In this document: positions 48,306-58,878 of the stretch, piece by piece
Position numbering within the stretch: the stretch's first letter is position 1
Layout of the letters: each line of letters opens with the position of its first letter
From: Lysobacteraceae bacterium NML93-0399
GTDB lineage: Bacteria; Pseudomonadota; Gammaproteobacteria; Xanthomonadales; Xanthomonadaceae
Assembly: GCA_002307375.1 (NCBI GenBank)
Contig: NTJI01000001.1
Location: 620,001 to 684,000, forward strand
Reading direction: 5' to 3'
DNA: 64,000 nucleotides
Notes under the pieces: generated by a model
Databases searched by the model: none
The model's input: only the letters and a program-made list of their open reading frames with translations
What the model was told of the DNA's origin: nothing
Translations under genes and position numbers: made by a program

Positions 48306-48827
48306 TCACTTGCGACTCCAGGCCTGGCGCACGTCGACGCCGATGCGTTTGGCGCTCGCGCGCACATGGGCATGGGTGATCGCCACGGCCAGTGCGTCGG
48401 CCGCGTCGGCCTGCAGTTTGCCGGTGAGCCCCAGCATCAGACCGACCATGTGCTGGACCTGGCCCTTTTCCGCGCCGCCGCGCCCGACCACCGCCAGCTT
48501 GATCTCGCTGGCCGCGTATTCGCTGACCGGCAGATCGCGCAGCACCACCGCGCCGATCGCCGCGCCGCGGGCCTGGCCGAGCTTGAGCGCGGAGTCCGGA
48601 TTGCGGGCCATGAAGACCTTCTCGATCGCGACCTCGTCGGGCCGGTGTTCGGCGATCAGGCCGGTCAGCCCGTCGAGCAGTCGCCGCAGCCGCGCCGGAA
48701 AGTCGCCTGCTGACAGCAGCACCAACGGTGCGTGGAAGACGTGCGTCACCCGGCCGGCCGCATCGACGTCGATGATGCCGACCCCGGTGCGCTGCGAGCC
48801 GGGGTCGATGCCGAGGATGCGGGTCAC
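48306..48827 (-). CDS. ruvC: Crossover junction endodeoxyribonuclease RuvC
   Basis: A dimeric nuclease resolving Holliday junctions. The GTG start at 48827 (then [19 protein letters not shown]) gives 173 residues, exactly the E. coli length. Catalytic acidic residues lie in GIDPGS, AIEKVF and the [12 protein letters not shown] end motif. No strong ribosome binding site is seen. It precedes ruvA by 200 bp containing a palindromic repeat. Confidence 0.95.
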   Translation of the reverse strand: MTRILGIDPGSQRTGVGIIDVDAAGRVTHVFHAPLVLLSAGDFPARLRRLLDGLTGLIAEHRPDEVAIEKVFMARNPDSALKLGQARGAAIGAVVLRDLPVSEYAASEIKLAVVGRGGAEKGQVQHMVGLMLGLTGKLQADAADALAVAITHAHVRASAKRIGVDVRQAWSRK

Positions 48828-48900
48828 TTGAAGGCCGGGATTCGGGATAGGGAATTCGGGATTCGGAAACGCCGGTGTGCGGCGATCCCCCCGACATCCG

Positions 48901-49629
48901 TCACGCGTCGCCGAGCGAGGCCTGATCGACGTTGGAATACACCGCCTGCACGTCGTCGAGGTCCTCGAGCATGTCGAGCAGCTTGCGCACCTGCGGCGCG
49001 GTGTCGCCGTCGACGGCGATGTCGTTGTCGGCACGGAACGTGAGTTCGGCATGCGCCGGCGCCATGCCCGCGGCCGTCATCGCATCGCGCACGGCCTCGA
49101 ACGCGTCGGGCGAGGTCAGCACATCGATGGCGCCGTCCTCGGGGTAGACCACCACGTCGTCGGCGCCGGCCTCGATGGCCGCCTCGGTCACCGCGTCCTC
49201 GTCCGCGCCTTCGAAGCTCAGCACGCCCAGGCGCTTGAACATGAAGGCCACCGAGCCTTCGGTGCCCATGTTGCCGCCGCACTTGCCGAACGCGTGGCGC
49301 ACTTCGGCCACGGTGCGCACGCGGTTGTCGGTCAGCGTGTCGACGATCACGGCGACGCCGCCGGGCGCGTAGCCCTCGTAGCGGATCTCCTCGTATTCGA
49401 CGCCTTCGAGCTCGCCGGTAGCTTTCTTGATCGCGCGCTCGACCACGTCCTTGGACATGTTCTGGGCCATGCCCTTGTCGATCGCCGCGCGCAGACGCGG
49501 ATTATTGGCCGGGTCACCGCCGCCGGCACGTGCCGCCACGCCGATCTCGCGGATGATCTTGGTGAAGATCTTGCCGCGCTTGGCGTCGGTCGCGTTCTTG
49601 CGGGCCTCGATCGAAGGTCCTCGTCCCAT
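48901..49629 (-). CDS. yebC: YebC/PmpR-family DNA-binding regulator
   Basis: A conserved three-domain protein of 242 residues ([29 protein letters not shown]..., [39 protein letters not shown]-type motif present as [16 protein letters not shown]). Family members act as transcription regulators (PmpR) or, in recent work, as translation factors relieving ribosome stalling. It lies upstream of ruvC on the same strand, the standard gammaproteobacterial order. Confidence 0.95.
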   Translation of the reverse strand: MGRGPSIEARKNATDAKRGKIFTKIIREIGVAARAGGGDPANNPRLRAAIDKGMAQNMSKDVVERAIKKATGELEGVEYEEIRYEGYAPGGVAVIVDTLTDNRVRTVAEVRHAFGKCGGNMGTEGSVAFMFKRLGVLSFEGADEDAVTEAAIEAGADDVVVYPEDGAIDVLTSPDAFEAVRDAMTAAGMAPAHAELTFRADNDIAVDGDTAPQVRKLLDMLEDLDDVQAVYSNVDQASLGDA

Positions 49630-49664
49630 GGTCCAGTGTCTGCAGCGGTTGGAAGGCGGCGATT

Positions 49665-50324
49665 TTACCCCACCGCCAGCGCTGCGCCGTCGCCGGTGGC
49701 GTGGTCGAAGCGCCCCTCATGCAGGAAACGCACGGCCTGGCGGATCGCAGCGGCCGAAACCAGCAGGCCGCTGTGACTGGCGCGCACGACGATGTGGTCG
49801 GCCAGCGCCGGGGTGCGGGTTTCGGCGACCGACACCGTGCCGTCGTGGATGTCGTCGAAACGGGCGAGCAGCGCGCCCAGCCCGTGGGGCACGCTGCCGG
49901 CGACCATGCCCACCTCCAGATCGGCCGGCCAGTCGCAGCAGCCTTCGTGAAGAATGTCGGCGCTGCGGCCGAAATACAGGTGCGACATCGGCACGCGGCC
50001 CAGCACGTGCGCGGCCTCGCTGCCGCACAGCGGCGAACCGAGGCACACGATGCGGCCGATCGGCGGACGCGGCGTGCGTCGCGCGGCCTGCAAGGCCGAC
50101 AGGCCGCCCAGACTGTGGCCGACGATATGCGCCGGGCCTTCGTCGAGCGCGGCGAGCAACCGCTCGACCGCCGCATCCGGTCCGCCGGCGATGCTGGGAT
50201 ACGCGATGATCTCCGGCTCGAAGCCTGCCTGCGCCAGGCCATGCGCAAAGCGGCGCATGGTCAGCCCGACCATCCAGATGCCATGCAGCAGCAGAACGCG
50301 GGTGGTGGCGGTGGTCATCGGCAC
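49665..50324 (-). CDS. Alpha/beta-hydrolase fold protein (lipase/esterase-like)
   Basis: A 219-residue cytosolic protein without a signal peptide. Motifs: LLLHGIWM (oxyanion region), nucleophile Ser71 in GHSLGG, probable acid Asp161 in HDGTVSV, and His184 in RASHSGLL. The layout resembles small PGAP1/EstA-type hydrolases. An in-frame ATG 6 bases downstream (50318) is equally possible as start. Substrate unknown. It lies 35 bp before yebC. Confidence 0.85.
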   Translation of the reverse strand: MPMTTATTRVLLLHGIWMVGLTMRRFAHGLAQAGFEPEIIAYPSIAGGPDAAVERLLAALDEGPAHIVGHSLGGLSALQAARRTPRPPIGRIVCLGSPLCGSEAAHVLGRVPMSHLYFGRSADILHEGCCDWPADLEVGMVAGSVPHGLGALLARFDDIHDGTVSVAETRTPALADHIVVRASHSGLLVSAAAIRQAVRFLHEGRFDHATGDGAALAVG

Positions 50325-50378
50325 TTCCGGGAAAAACGGCGAGCCGCGAGTCTGCCTGCCGGCGCGTCAGCGCGACGC

Positions 50379-50954
50379 TCAGGCGTCGGCGGGCCGGCGC
50401 AGGATGAACTCCAGGTCCCGCGTCTCGCCGACGGGAAAGATGTACTGGCCGACCCGCTCGAATCCGAAACGTGCGTAGAAGCGCTGCGCGCCGAGATTTT
50501 CCGACCAGGCACCGACCCACAGCGTGCGCGGGCCGTCACGCAACAGCCAATCCATCGCCGCGCGCATCATCCGTGTACCGTTGCCGCCCCCCTGATGCCC
50601 CTGCACCAGATAGAGCCGCTTCAGCTCGCCATCGCCCGGCGCGACTTCCGCGTGCGGCAGACCACACGGACCGGCCGCCGCGTGACCGACGGCCTCGCCG
50701 TTCACTTCGAGCAACCACACCGCATAGTCCGGATGCGCCAGGATCGTGCGCTGCTTCTCCACCGCGTAGGCGTCGGCGAGGAAATCCGCCAGGTCCTGCG
50801 GCGGATACAGGTGACCGAAGGTCTCGGTAAAGGTGCGCGCAGCCAGGGTCGAGAGCGCTTGCGCGTCATCGAGCGTGGCCCGGCGCAGCCGTGCATCGTA
50901 AGGCGTGGGCGAGGCCTGAAGCGTCGTAGCGGTATCGGATGTCATGCCGGGCAT
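50379..50954 (-). CDS. GNAT-family N-acetyltransferase
   Basis: An acetyl-CoA-dependent acyltransferase of 191 residues (an alternative start three codons in). The acetyl-CoA loop is YLVQGHQGGGNGTRMM, preceded by ELKRLYL. C-terminal motifs are LWVGAWSENLGAQRFYARFGFERVGQY and a RDLEFILRR end. This resembles spermidine/amino-group GNATs, but the substrate is unknown. It follows napC by 37 bp on the same strand and could be read through from the nap operon. Confidence 0.88.
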   Translation of the reverse strand: MPGMTSDTATTLQASPTPYDARLRRATLDDAQALSTLAARTFTETFGHLYPPQDLADFLADAYAVEKQRTILAHPDYAVWLLEVNGEAVGHAAAGPCGLPHAEVAPGDGELKRLYLVQGHQGGGNGTRMMRAAMDWLLRDGPRTLWVGAWSENLGAQRFYARFGFERVGQYIFPVGETRDLEFILRRPADA

Positions 50955-50991
50955 TGTCGCAGCAGCGACCGGCGCCCTGTCATGCGAGAGC

Positions 50992-51633
50992 TCAGTGGTA
51001 CGCCGGCTCGGCCACCGGAAGCGCGCGCACGCCCTGCTGAATGCCGGTCATGTCCGGCAACTGGTGCGCGATGCCCTTGTGGCAGTCGATGCAGGTCGCC
51101 TCGCCCGTCGCCAGATAGGTGCGGTGGATCTGCGCGGCGCGTCCGCCCTGGCGGGTGAGATCCATCGAGTCGTAGTCGTGGCAGTTGCGGCACTCGAGCG
51201 AGTCGTTCGCCTTCAGCCGCGCCCATTCGTGCTGCGCCAGGGTCAGGCGCATGTCGAGGAACTTCTCGCGCGTGTCGATGGTGCCGAAGACCTTGCCCCA
51301 GACCTCTTTGGAGGCCTGCATCTTGCGCGCGATCTTGCTGGTCCAGTTGTGCGGCACATGGCAGTCGGGACAGGTCGCGCGCACGCCGGAGCGGTTGTTG
51401 TAGTGGATGGTGGTCTTGAGTTCCTCGAACACGTTGTCCTGCATCTCATGGCAGCCGACGCAGAACTCCTCGGTGTTGGTGATTTCGAGCGCGGTGTTGA
51501 AGCCGCCCCAGAAGATCACCCCGGCGATGAAGCCGCCCAGGGTCAAAAATCCCAGACTCAGATGCATCGCCGGCGAACGCAGGGTACGCCAGAACAGGCG
51601 CAGCGCATTCGTCGCCCGGCCGAACGCCTTCAT
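50992..51633 (-). CDS. napC: Periplasmic nitrate reductase tetraheme cytochrome c NapC
   Basis: An inner-membrane-anchored NapC/NirT quinol dehydrogenase that passes electrons to NapB/NapA. The 213-residue protein has an N-terminal anchor helix (about 24-45) and four heme motifs CVGCH, CPDCH, CRNCH and CIDCH. The ATG start overlaps the napB stop (TGATG); the GTG just before it is an alternative. No napG/napH genes are present, so NapC is the only quinol route encoded here. Confidence 0.95.
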   Translation of the reverse strand: MKAFGRATNALRLFWRTLRSPAMHLSLGFLTLGGFIAGVIFWGGFNTALEITNTEEFCVGCHEMQDNVFEELKTTIHYNNRSGVRATCPDCHVPHNWTSKIARKMQASKEVWGKVFGTIDTREKFLDMRLTLAQHEWARLKANDSLECRNCHDYDSMDLTRQGGRAAQIHRTYLATGEATCIDCHKGIAHQLPDMTGIQQGVRALPVAEPAYH

Positions 51634-52139
51634 CACTCACGCTCCGAGCGCAGCACGCTGTCGATGTCGCGGAACCCGTTGGCCACCAGCGGCTCGGCAT
51701 CGGTCTGGACCACATGGCACTGCAGGCAGAAGTAGCGCCTAGAGGACACCTCGGCCAGGAACTGGTCGTCGCGATCCATGTAGTGGGTGACGCTGATCTC
51801 GGGCGCCTGGAACTGCGCGGCGTTGCTGCGCGCATGGCACAGCATGCAACGGTTGGAGTTCTTGTCGACCTGATAGCCGTCGATGCTGTGCGGCACGGTC
51901 GGCGGCTGCATCGGATAGGCGCGACCACGCCTGCGGTCGAAGTTCTCCACGCGTGCCATCGGCAACGGGGTGATCTCGGCGGTGATCGGCACATTGCGCC
52001 GCAGGTTGTCGATGTCCTGCGCCGGATTGCCGCGCGCGCCGATCTCCGGCGCGGGCGCCACGAAGTCGGCCTTCTGCTCGCGGTCACCGCAGGCCACCAG
52101 CACCAGCGTCATCACCACCATCACGAGGAACCTGCGCAT
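51633..52139 (-). CDS. napB: Periplasmic nitrate reductase diheme cytochrome c subunit NapB
   Basis: The small electron-transfer subunit of NapAB. The 168-residue protein has heme motifs CMLCH and CLQCH, and [10 protein letters not shown] between them. The N-terminus [17 protein letters not shown] looks like a lipoprotein signal (lipobox LVAC), whereas many NapB proteins are soluble. The start overlaps the napA stop (TGATG). Confidence 0.94.
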   Translation of the reverse strand: MRRFLVMVVMTLVLVACGDREQKADFVAPAPEIGARGNPAQDIDNLRRNVPITAEITPLPMARVENFDRRRGRAYPMQPPTVPHSIDGYQVDKNSNRCMLCHARSNAAQFQAPEISVTHYMDRDDQFLAEVSSRRYFCLQCHVVQTDAEPLVANGFRDIDSVLRSERE

Positions 52140-54637
52140 CACGCTGCTCCCACCGCAGCGACATGCACCGCGCACTTCTTGAAATCGGTCTGCTTGGAGA
52201 TCGGGTCGGTCGCATCCAGCGTGACCTTGTTGATCAGCTGCGCGGCGTCGAACCACGGCACGAAGACCAGCCCGCGCGGCATGCGGTTGCGTCCACGCGT
52301 CTCCACGCGCGTCCGCATCGAGCCGCGACGGGAGGTCACCGCGATCTCGTCGCCGCGCTTGAGCCCGCGGGCGCGCGCGTCGTCGGGATGCATGAACGCC
52401 ACCGCCGAGGGAAACGCGCGATACAGCTCGGGCACGCGCATGGTCATCGAGCCCGAATGCCAGTGCTCGAGCACACGGCCGGTGACCAGCCACAGGTCGT
52501 ATTCGCTGTCCGGCGATTCGGCCGGCGGCTCGTACGGCAGCGCCCAGATGACCGCGCGACCGTCGGCGTTGCCGTAGAACTGGAATCCGGTTCCGGCCTC
52601 CACGTAGGGATCGGCGCCTTCGCGGTAGCGCCACAGCGTTTCCTTGCCATCGACCACCGGCCAGCGGATGCCGCGCGCCTTGTGGTAGTCGTCGAACGGC
52701 GCGAGGTCGTGGGCGTGGCCGCGCCCGAACTCGGCGTATTCCTCGAACAGGCCCTTCTGCACATAGAAACCGAAGGCGTCGGCTTCGTTGTTGTCGTAGC
52801 CCGCTTCGATCTCGTCGACACCGAAGGCGTCTACTTTGCCGTTGCGGTACAGCACGTCGAACAGCGTCCGCCCGCGGAACTCCGGGTTGGCCGCGAGGAT
52901 CTCTTCGGGCCAGCACTCGTCGGTGGTGAAGCGCTTGGAGAACTCCATCAGCTGCCACAGGTCCGAACGCGCCTCGCCCGGCGCCTGCACCAGCTGGTGC
53001 CAGAAGTGCGTGCGGCGCTCGGCGTTGCCATAGGCGCCCTCCTTCTCCACCCACATCGCCGTGGGCAGGATGAGGTCACCGGCCTGGCAGGTCACGGTGG
53101 GATAGGCGTCGGAGACGACGATGAAATTGTCGGGATTGCGATAGCCGGGGTATCCCTCCTCCAGCATGTTGGCGCCGGCCTGCATGTTGTTGTTGGCCTG
53201 CACCCAGTACGCGTTGAGCTTGCCGTCGCGCAGCGCGCGGTTCTGCGCGACCGCGTGATAGCCGATCTTGTCCTTGATGACGCCGTGGGGAATCTTCCAG
53301 ATCTCCTCGGCGTGATGGCGGTGTTCGGGATTGGTCACCACCATGTCCGCAGGCAGGCGATGGCTGAACGTGCCGACCTCGCGCGCAGTGCCGCAGGCCG
53401 AAGGCTGGCCGGTCAGCGAGAACGGGCTGTTGCCGGGAGTGGCGATCTTTCCGGTCAGCAGGTGGATGTTGTAGACCATGTTGTTGGCCCACGTGCCACG
53501 CGTGTGCTGGTTGAAGCCCATGGTCCAGAACGACATGACCTTGATGTCCGGGTCGGCGTACAGCTCGGCCAGCTGTTCCAGCCAGCCGCGCTCGACGCCG
53601 GTCATCTCGACCGTGTGCTCGAGCGTGTACGGCGCCACGAACGCGGCGAACGCCTCGAAGTCGATCGGCGTGCCTTCGTTGGCGGTGTCGGCGTTTTTGG
53701 CGGCCATCTCCAGCGGGTGTTCGGGCCGCAGGCCGTAGCCGATGTCGTCGTTGCCCCGCTTGAAACTGGTGTGCTTGTCGACGAATGCGCGGTTGACCCG
53801 CCCGGTCCGGATGATGTGGTTGGCGATGAAGTTCAGGATGACCAGGTCGGTCTGCGGCTTGAACACCATCGGAATATCGGCCAGCTCGAAGCTGCGGTGC
53901 TCGTAGGTCGACAGCACCGCGACCTTGACGTGCGGATGGGTCAGCCGCCGGTCGGTGACGCGCGTCCACAGGATCGGATGCATCTCGGCCATGTTCGAGC
54001 CCCACAGCACGAACGCGTCGGCGGCCTCGATGTCGTCGTAGCAGCCCATCGGCTCGTCCATGCCGAAGGTGCGCATGAATCCGGTCACGGCCGAGGCCAT
54101 GCAATGACGCGCATTGGGATCGATGTGATTGCTGCGGAAGCCCGCCTTCATCAGCTTGTTCGCCGCATAGCCTTCCCAGACCGTCCACTGGCCCGAGCCG
54201 AACATGCCGATGCCCTCGCCGCCCTTGGCCTTGAGCACGGCGCGGAACTTGTCGGCCATCACGTCGAAGGCTTCGTCCCAGCTCACGGGCGTGAAGTCGC
54301 CATCCTTCGCGTACACGCCATCGCGCTTGCGCAGCAGTGGCGTGGTCAGACGGTCGCTGCCGTACATCACCTTCGACAGGAAGTAGCCCTTGACGCAGTT
54401 CAGGCCGCGGTTGACCTCGGCGTGGACATCGCCGTGGGTGGCGACGACCCGGCCACCGCGTACCGCGACATTGATGCCGCAGCCGGTGCCGCAATACCGG
54501 CACGGCGCCTTGCTCCACTTGAGCTGGCCGTCACCTTCGGTCACCGCTTCGGTGAGGTGGGCCGGCAATGGAATTCCGGCCGCGACGGCAGCGCTCGCCA
54601 CGGCGGAATTGCGGATGAACTCGCGTCGACTGGTCAT
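52139..54637 (-). CDS. napA: Periplasmic nitrate reductase catalytic subunit NapA
   Basis: A molybdenum (bis-MGD) enzyme reducing nitrate to nitrite in the periplasm. The 832-residue protein has a Tat signal ([19 protein letters not shown]), an N-terminal [4Fe-4S] site (Cys46, Cys49, Cys53, Cys81) and the Mo-ligand Cys179 in [10 protein letters not shown]. The cofactor-binding C-terminal domain includes SMTMRVPEL. Length matches E. coli NapA (828). The start overlaps the napD stop (ATGA), consistent with NapD acting on the nascent Tat signal. Confidence 0.97.
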   Translation of the reverse strand: MTSRREFIRNSAVASAAVAAGIPLPAHLTEAVTEGDGQLKWSKAPCRYCGTGCGINVAVRGGRVVATHGDVHAEVNRGLNCVKGYFLSKVMYGSDRLTTPLLRKRDGVYAKDGDFTPVSWDEAFDVMADKFRAVLKAKGGEGIGMFGSGQWTVWEGYAANKLMKAGFRSNHIDPNARHCMASAVTGFMRTFGMDEPMGCYDDIEAADAFVLWGSNMAEMHPILWTRVTDRRLTHPHVKVAVLSTYEHRSFELADIPMVFKPQTDLVILNFIANHIIRTGRVNRAFVDKHTSFKRGNDDIGYGLRPEHPLEMAAKNADTANEGTPIDFEAFAAFVAPYTLEHTVEMTGVERGWLEQLAELYADPDIKVMSFWTMGFNQHTRGTWANNMVYNIHLLTGKIATPGNSPFSLTGQPSACGTAREVGTFSHRLPADMVVTNPEHRHHAEEIWKIPHGVIKDKIGYHAVAQNRALRDGKLNAYWVQANNNMQAGANMLEEGYPGYRNPDNFIVVSDAYPTVTCQAGDLILPTAMWVEKEGAYGNAERRTHFWHQLVQAPGEARSDLWQLMEFSKRFTTDECWPEEILAANPEFRGRTLFDVLYRNGKVDAFGVDEIEAGYDNNEADAFGFYVQKGLFEEYAEFGRGHAHDLAPFDDYHKARGIRWPVVDGKETLWRYREGADPYVEAGTGFQFYGNADGRAVIWALPYEPPAESPDSEYDLWLVTGRVLEHWHSGSMTMRVPELYRAFPSAVAFMHPDDARARGLKRGDEIAVTSRRGSMRTRVETRGRNRMPRGLVFVPWFDAAQLINKVTLDATDPISKQTDFKKCAVHVAAVGAA

Positions 54638-54933
54638 CCTGTGCACTCCTGATGGATCTGTCCGGGCACCGCGTCGATTTCCGACCGGCTTTCGACATGG
54701 TGATAAACGAGATTGACGGTCAGCACGCCGGGCACGGCCTGCAGCAGTTCGATGCTGGACATGAGCCCGCGCGTGCCGTCGCCCTCCTGCAGCAGCACGC
54801 TGCAGGTGGTGTCCTGCAATTGCAGATCCAGGCCATTGGTGCCCGCGGCCGTCGCGGCGACCGCGCCGGCCGCTTCCGGACGATGCCGGACGACCAGACT
54901 GGCGATGTGCCACTCCTGCCCGTGGTCAGACAT
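54634..54933 (-). CDS. napD: Tat-signal-binding chaperone NapD
   Basis: A small ferredoxin-like-fold cytosolic chaperone that binds the NapA Tat signal and holds it until the cofactor is inserted. The 99-residue protein has [13 protein letters not shown] and a [17 protein letters not shown] segment typical of the family. It overlaps napF by 8 bases and napA by 4. Confidence 0.9.
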   Translation of the reverse strand: MSDHGQEWHIASLVVRHRPEAAGAVAATAAGTNGLDLQLQDTTCSVLLQEGDGTRGLMSSIELLQAVPGVLTVNLVYHHVESRSEIDAVPGQIHQECTG

Positions 54934-55456
54934 CCGCCAACGCCTCGAGTGGCGTGGACTGCAGCGTGATCGCGCCGGCAGGACAACCCGCGACGCAGGC
55001 GCCGCAACCGGTACAGCGATCGGCGGCCACGACGGGAACCGGCACCGCGGACGTCACCGGAAAGCGGATCGCCGCTTCACCGCAGGCGTCGCGGCAGCTC
55101 GCGCACACGATCCGCGCGTGCGTCAGGCACCGGTCGGCGATATGTGCCTGCAAGGTCCAGGGCCGCTCCGTCGCCGGCCGGAAGGCCGAGTCGCGACAGG
55201 CATCCACACAGCGGGCGCAGAACGTGCATTCGCCGCGCGCGGGGTCGAACACCGGCAGCTGTCCTGCACCGGGCGACAGCACCGCTTCGGGGCAGGCCTC
55301 GACGCACGCCTGACAGCCGATGCACGCATCGACGAACGCCGGCTCCTCGAGCGCCCAGGGCGGACGCAACGCCGGTTCTGCGCGCACGCGTCCGCGCAGC
55401 AATGCGCGGCGGCGAGGATCATGACGGCAGGTGGCGGCGGCGACCATGCGGAACAT
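54926..55456 (-). CDS. napF: Ferredoxin-type protein NapF
   Basis: A cytosolic iron-sulfur protein thought to help mature NapA. The 176-residue protein has three 4Fe-4S motifs: CIGCQACVEACP, CTFCARCVDAC (with the fourth site diverged) and CTGCGACVAGCP, plus an extra pair CASCRDACG. The ATG directly abuts the napE stop; a start three codons in is an alternative. Confidence 0.93.
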   Translation of the reverse strand: MFRMVAAATCRHDPRRRALLRGRVRAEPALRPPWALEEPAFVDACIGCQACVEACPEAVLSPGAGQLPVFDPARGECTFCARCVDACRDSAFRPATERPWTLQAHIADRCLTHARIVCASCRDACGEAAIRFPVTSAVPVPVVAADRCTGCGACVAGCPAGAITLQSTPLEALADV

Positions 55457-55636
55457 CTAGTGCGTGGGCGGGCCGAAAACGATCTGCCAGAACCAGACCG
55501 AGAAGCCGTAGCTGGCCACGGCCAGCACCGACAGCACCGGAAACAACAACACGGTGATGAACAGGAACGACAGCAGCTCCTTCCGCTTCGCGCGGCGGCT
55601 GACGGTGTTCGACACGGGCGCAGGCTGGGCGTCCAA
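55457..55636 (-). CDS. napE: Small membrane protein NapE
   Basis: A short CDS of 59 residues from a TTG at 55636, or 52 from the GTG at 55615. The sequence contains SRRAKRKELLSFLFITVLLF..., then VLSVLAVASYGFSVWFWQIVFGPPTH. The basic RRxKxKEL segment, one membrane helix and GFxVWxxQ..FGPP end match NapE of other bacteria. The stop TAG abuts the napF ATG. The function of NapE is unknown; it is the first gene of the operon, nearest the FNR-type box. Confidence 0.85.
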   Translation of the reverse strand: MDAQPAPVSNTVSRRAKRKELLSFLFITVLLFPVLSVLAVASYGFSVWFWQIVFGPPTH

Positions 55637-55693
55637 GATGGCGTTTTCCCGTCCGTTCGACTGCAGGATTGGTCAGACGATGACCACAGCACG

Positions 55694-55699
55694 ACATTA
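55694..55699 (-). promoter_or_regulatory. Candidate -10 element of the nap promoter
   Basis: TAATGT read on the minus strand (55699 to 55694). Transcription from about 55687 would put the FNR-type box centre at -41.5, the class II activator position, with a leader of about 50 nt to napE. Confidence 0.45.
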
Positions 55700-55721
55700 A
55701 CGGGGGCGCGAGACTCCGGCC

Positions 55722-55735
55722 TTGATCGAAATCAA
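55722..55735. promoter_or_regulatory. FNR/ANR/DNR-type binding box upstream of napE
   Basis: TTGATCGAAATCAA is a perfect match to the TTGATnnnnATCAA consensus of the CRP/FNR family, centred about 92 bp before napE. This indicates anaerobic or nitric-oxide-linked activation of the nap operon. Which regulator (FNR/ANR or DNR) binds is not decidable from the site. The rest of 55637-55992 has no gene. Confidence 0.85.
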
Positions 55736-55992
55736 TGCGCGGCAGCCGGACATGTGCTTGCGTTCCCGCCGGCCGGATCGGCGGGGCGCACACCGCCGAC
55801 GGGCGCCGCCCGGCGCCCGTACGTGTTCACAATCAAGATCGCATCAGTGGGCGTGCGCAAAACCAGCGGGTCGCTCATGACGCGGCCCGCTGCTTCCCCG
55901 CTCACATCACGGCGCCTCGCCAGGCGAAGCGCCTCTTCGGCTCCAGTCCGCCCCCCCGCCGACTGCGAGCAGCGCGAATCGACCTGTATCGG

Positions 55993-57762
55993 TCAGCTTC
56001 GCGGGGTGGCCGGACGCACCTGGATGTGCACTTCGGCCAGTTGCGCGTCGGCGATCGGCGACGGCGCATCGGTCATCAGGCACTGCGCACCGGTGGTCTT
56101 CGGGAACGCGATGACGTCGCGGATCGACTCGGTGCCGGCCATCAGCGCGGCGATGCGGTCGATGCCGAAGGCGATGCCGCCGTGCGGCGGCGCGCCGTAC
56201 TTCAGCGCGTCGAGCAGGAAGCCGAACTTGGCCTGCGCTTCCTCGGCGCCGATGCCCAGCAGTTCGAACACTGCCGACTGCATCGACGAACGATGGATAC
56301 GGATCGAACCGCCGCCGATCTCGTTGCCGTTGAGCACCATGTCATAGCCGCGCGACACCGCCGTCGCGGCGTTCGCGCGCAGGTCGGCCTCGTCGTCGAC
56401 CGACGGCGCGGTGAAGGGGTGATGCAGGGCGACGTAGCGCTGGGCCTCGTCGTCCCATTCGAACATCGGGAAATCGGTGACCCACAGCGGTGCCCAGCCG
56501 TCGGCAACCAGATTGAAATCCTTGCCGGCCTTCAGGCGCACCGCGCCCATGAAGTCGCTGACGGTCGAATACTTGCCGGCGCCGAAGAACACCAGGTCCC
56601 CGTTGCCCGCGCCAACGTGCGCCACCAGCGCGGCGAACGCGGCCTCGTCGAAGAACTTCTGGATCGGCGAGCTGACCTCGCCCGTCTCCGAAATCTTGAT
56701 GTAGGCCAGACCCTTGGCGCCGTACTTGCCGGCGTGCGCGGCGTATTCGTCGATCTGCTTGCGGCTCAGGCTCGCGCCGCCCGGAATGCGCAGCGCAGCA
56801 ACGCGGCCACCGGGCTCGTTGGCCGGGCCGGTGAACACGGCGAAGCCGCTGTCCTTGACCAGATCGGCCACGTCGACCAGCTCCAGCGCGATGCGCAGGT
56901 CCGGCTTGTCGGACCCAAAGCGACGCATGGCTTCCGCATAGGTCATGCGCGGGAATTCGGCAGCGAGCTCAACGTTCGCGACATCCCGGAACACGTCGCG
57001 GATCATCGCCTCGACCATGTCCTGCACGTCGCGCTCGGACACCCACGCGAACTCCATGTCGAGCTGGGTGAATTCCAGCTGCCGGTCGGCACGCAGCGCC
57101 TCGTCGCGGAAGCAGCGCGCGATCTGGTAGTAGCGGTCGAAGCCCGCCATCATCAGGATCTGCTTGAACAGCTGCGGCGACTGCGGCAGCGCGTAGAACT
57201 CGCCCGGATGCATGCGCGCCGGCACCAGAAAGTCGCGCGCGCCCTCGGGCGTCGCCTTGGTGAGGATCGGCGTCTCGATGTCCTGGAAGCCCTTCGCGTC
57301 AAGCCAGTGGCGCAGTGCGCTGACCAGCTTCGTGCGCGTGCGCATGCGGCGCTGCATCTCGGGGTGACGCAGGTCGAGATAGCGGTACTTCAGGCGCGTC
57401 TCTTCGCCCGGATTCTCGTGGTGGTGGAACGGCAGCGGCTCGGCCTTGTTAAGCACTTCGATCTGCGTGGCGACGATCTCGACCTGGCCGGTGCGGATCT
57501 TCGCGTTGACCGAATGCCGGGCGCGCACGACGCCGGTGATGCGCAGCGCATCCTCGTAGCCCACCTTGACCGCGGTCGCGATGACGTCCGCGTTGCCCTC
57601 GGCGTCCGACGGCTCGGCGACGACCTGCACGATGCCCTCGTGGTCGCGCAGATCGATGAAGCAGACGCCGCCGAGATCGCGGGCAACGTCGGCCCAGCCG
57701 CACAGGGTGACGGTCTGGCCGATCAGCGATTCGTCGATCAGGCCGCAGAAATGGGTACGCAT
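55993..57762 (-). CDS. aspS: Aspartate-tRNA ligase
   Basis: A class II aminoacyl-tRNA synthetase. The 589-residue protein has an N-terminal OB-fold anticodon domain ([27 protein letters not shown]), catalytic motif 2 ([21 protein letters not shown]), a bacterial GAD insertion domain (about 280-420), and motif 3 ([14 protein letters not shown]). Whether it is discriminating or also charges tRNA-Asn cannot be settled here. A possible -10 (TAAACT) lies on the minus strand at 57838-57833. Confidence 0.97.
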   Translation of the reverse strand: MRTHFCGLIDESLIGQTVTLCGWADVARDLGGVCFIDLRDHEGIVQVVAEPSDAEGNADVIATAVKVGYEDALRITGVVRARHSVNAKIRTGQVEIVATQIEVLNKAEPLPFHHHENPGEETRLKYRYLDLRHPEMQRRMRTRTKLVSALRHWLDAKGFQDIETPILTKATPEGARDFLVPARMHPGEFYALPQSPQLFKQILMMAGFDRYYQIARCFRDEALRADRQLEFTQLDMEFAWVSERDVQDMVEAMIRDVFRDVANVELAAEFPRMTYAEAMRRFGSDKPDLRIALELVDVADLVKDSGFAVFTGPANEPGGRVAALRIPGGASLSRKQIDEYAAHAGKYGAKGLAYIKISETGEVSSPIQKFFDEAAFAALVAHVGAGNGDLVFFGAGKYSTVSDFMGAVRLKAGKDFNLVADGWAPLWVTDFPMFEWDDEAQRYVALHHPFTAPSVDDEADLRANAATAVSRGYDMVLNGNEIGGGSIRIHRSSMQSAVFELLGIGAEEAQAKFGFLLDALKYGAPPHGGIAFGIDRIAALMAGTESIRDVIAFPKTTGAQCLMTDAPSPIADAQLAEVHIQVRPATPRS

Positions 57763-57871
57763 GGGAACTCCGGACGGGAACGCGGGCGCACGCTACGCCG
57801 CGCGGGCGCCACGTGCTCGATGGAAGCCCGCTAGTTTAAGGCGTCGCCGCGCTCTGCGCGGCGCGGCCGCT

Positions 57872-58210
57872 TCAGTCCGCCGCGGCGGGCTTGGCCGCGG
57901 GCTTCGCCGCCGGCTTGGCCTCGGCGGCGGGCTTGGCCTCGGATTTGGCGGGCGCATCGGCGGCCGGCTTGTCGCCGGCGGGCTTGGCGTCGCCACCGCC
58001 ATCGACCAGGTTGCGCTTCTTGTCGCCGTCCTTCTTGAAGTCGGTCTCGTACCAGCCGCTGCCGGCCAGGCGGAACGCCGGCGCGGTGAGCTGACGCTTG
58101 ACCGCGGCCGCACCGCAGGCCGGACAGGTGTCCGGATCGGGGTCGGACATCTTCTGCAGGCGGTCGAAACTGTGGCCGCATTCGGCGCACTGGAAGGCAT
58201 AGATCGGCAT
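57872..58210 (-). CDS. FmdB-family zinc ribbon protein
   Basis: A 112-residue small regulatory-type protein. The N-terminal zinc ribbon MPIYAFQCAECGHSFD...CPACG has two CxxC knuckles. A central AFRLAGSGWYETDFK is shared by the family. The tail of about 45 residues is Lys/Pro/Ala-rich low complexity (KPAAKPAAKPAA). It lies upstream of aspS on the same strand, a layout common in gammaproteobacteria. Function unknown. Confidence 0.88.
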   Translation of the reverse strand: MPIYAFQCAECGHSFDRLQKMSDPDPDTCPACGAAAVKRQLTAPAFRLAGSGWYETDFKKDGDKKRNLVDGGGDAKPAGDKPAADAPAKSEAKPAAEAKPAAKPAAKPAAAD

Positions 58211-58423
58211 GGCGGTGTACTGGAAGTCTGCTGGAGAGTGCGGAGCATCCAGATGCGGACGCCGCGGGCCGGTTCAAGCCGGCCGGTGCGCGATTGTGCG
58301 GGATTTTTCGCCCGGTGGCGGGCAGACCGTGACCGCATCGCCGGAACGATCCCCCACAGGCACGCCCCCGCTCTGCGGACGCAGTGACCCACGCGCGTCC
58401 CCGAAGCTGCCTCAGCGGCTCAA

Positions 58424-58461
58424 AGCCCTCCCCGTGCTGCGGGGGAGGGTTGGGTGGGGCA
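58424..58461. repeat. Solitary REP-like palindrome of the 845-1487 family
   Basis: AGCCCTCCCCGTGCTGCGGGGGAGGGTTGGGTGGGGC layout in one copy, without the facing partner seen at 964, 1284 and 7820. Nothing else recognisable lies in 58211-58620. Confidence 0.6.
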
Positions 58462-58623
58462 AAGCGTCCGATCGAGAGATGTACGGATCGAACGGGAACC
58501 TCGCCAGCGATCCGATCGCTCGCGATGACATCGAGACGTTTGACCACCTGCGCCCATTCCGGCTCTTCCCGCGCGCGGCGGAAGGGGCGGATCGGGCATC
58601 GCCCGAGTCATTGCTTCAACTGA

Positions 58624-58857
58624 GGCTGCACTGGCCTGATACACCACAGCGAGGTGGCTTTCCGGCGCGATGCGGTCCCTGCGCTTCCGCTGTTCGAACG
58701 CGAGCTGCGCGAGGGCCGGCTGGTGCAGCCCTTCGACATCGGCATCAATCTGGGCCGCTACTGGCTGACCCGTCTGCGCTCACGCCGCGGGCGTGAGCCG
58801 GTGAAGCAGCTGCGCCTGTGGCTGCAGGCGCAGACCGCGATCACGCCGGCGCGCTGA
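58624..58857 (+). pseudogene. C-terminal remnant of a LysR-type (GcvA-like) regulator
   Basis: A frame open from 58624 to 58857 (preceded by an in-frame stop) encodes about 77 residues ending PLFERELREGRLVQPFDIGINLG, RYWLTRLRSRR and EPVKQLRLWL. This resembles the last part of LysR substrate-binding domains, where a loop before the C-terminal helix reads LxxGRLVxPF. No helix-turn-helix or effector-domain start is present upstream. The best reading is a truncated gene. A GTG at 58654 could start a 67-residue product, but expression is doubtful. Confidence 0.55.
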
Positions 58858-58878
58858 ACCGCGCCGGCGCCTGGAGAC

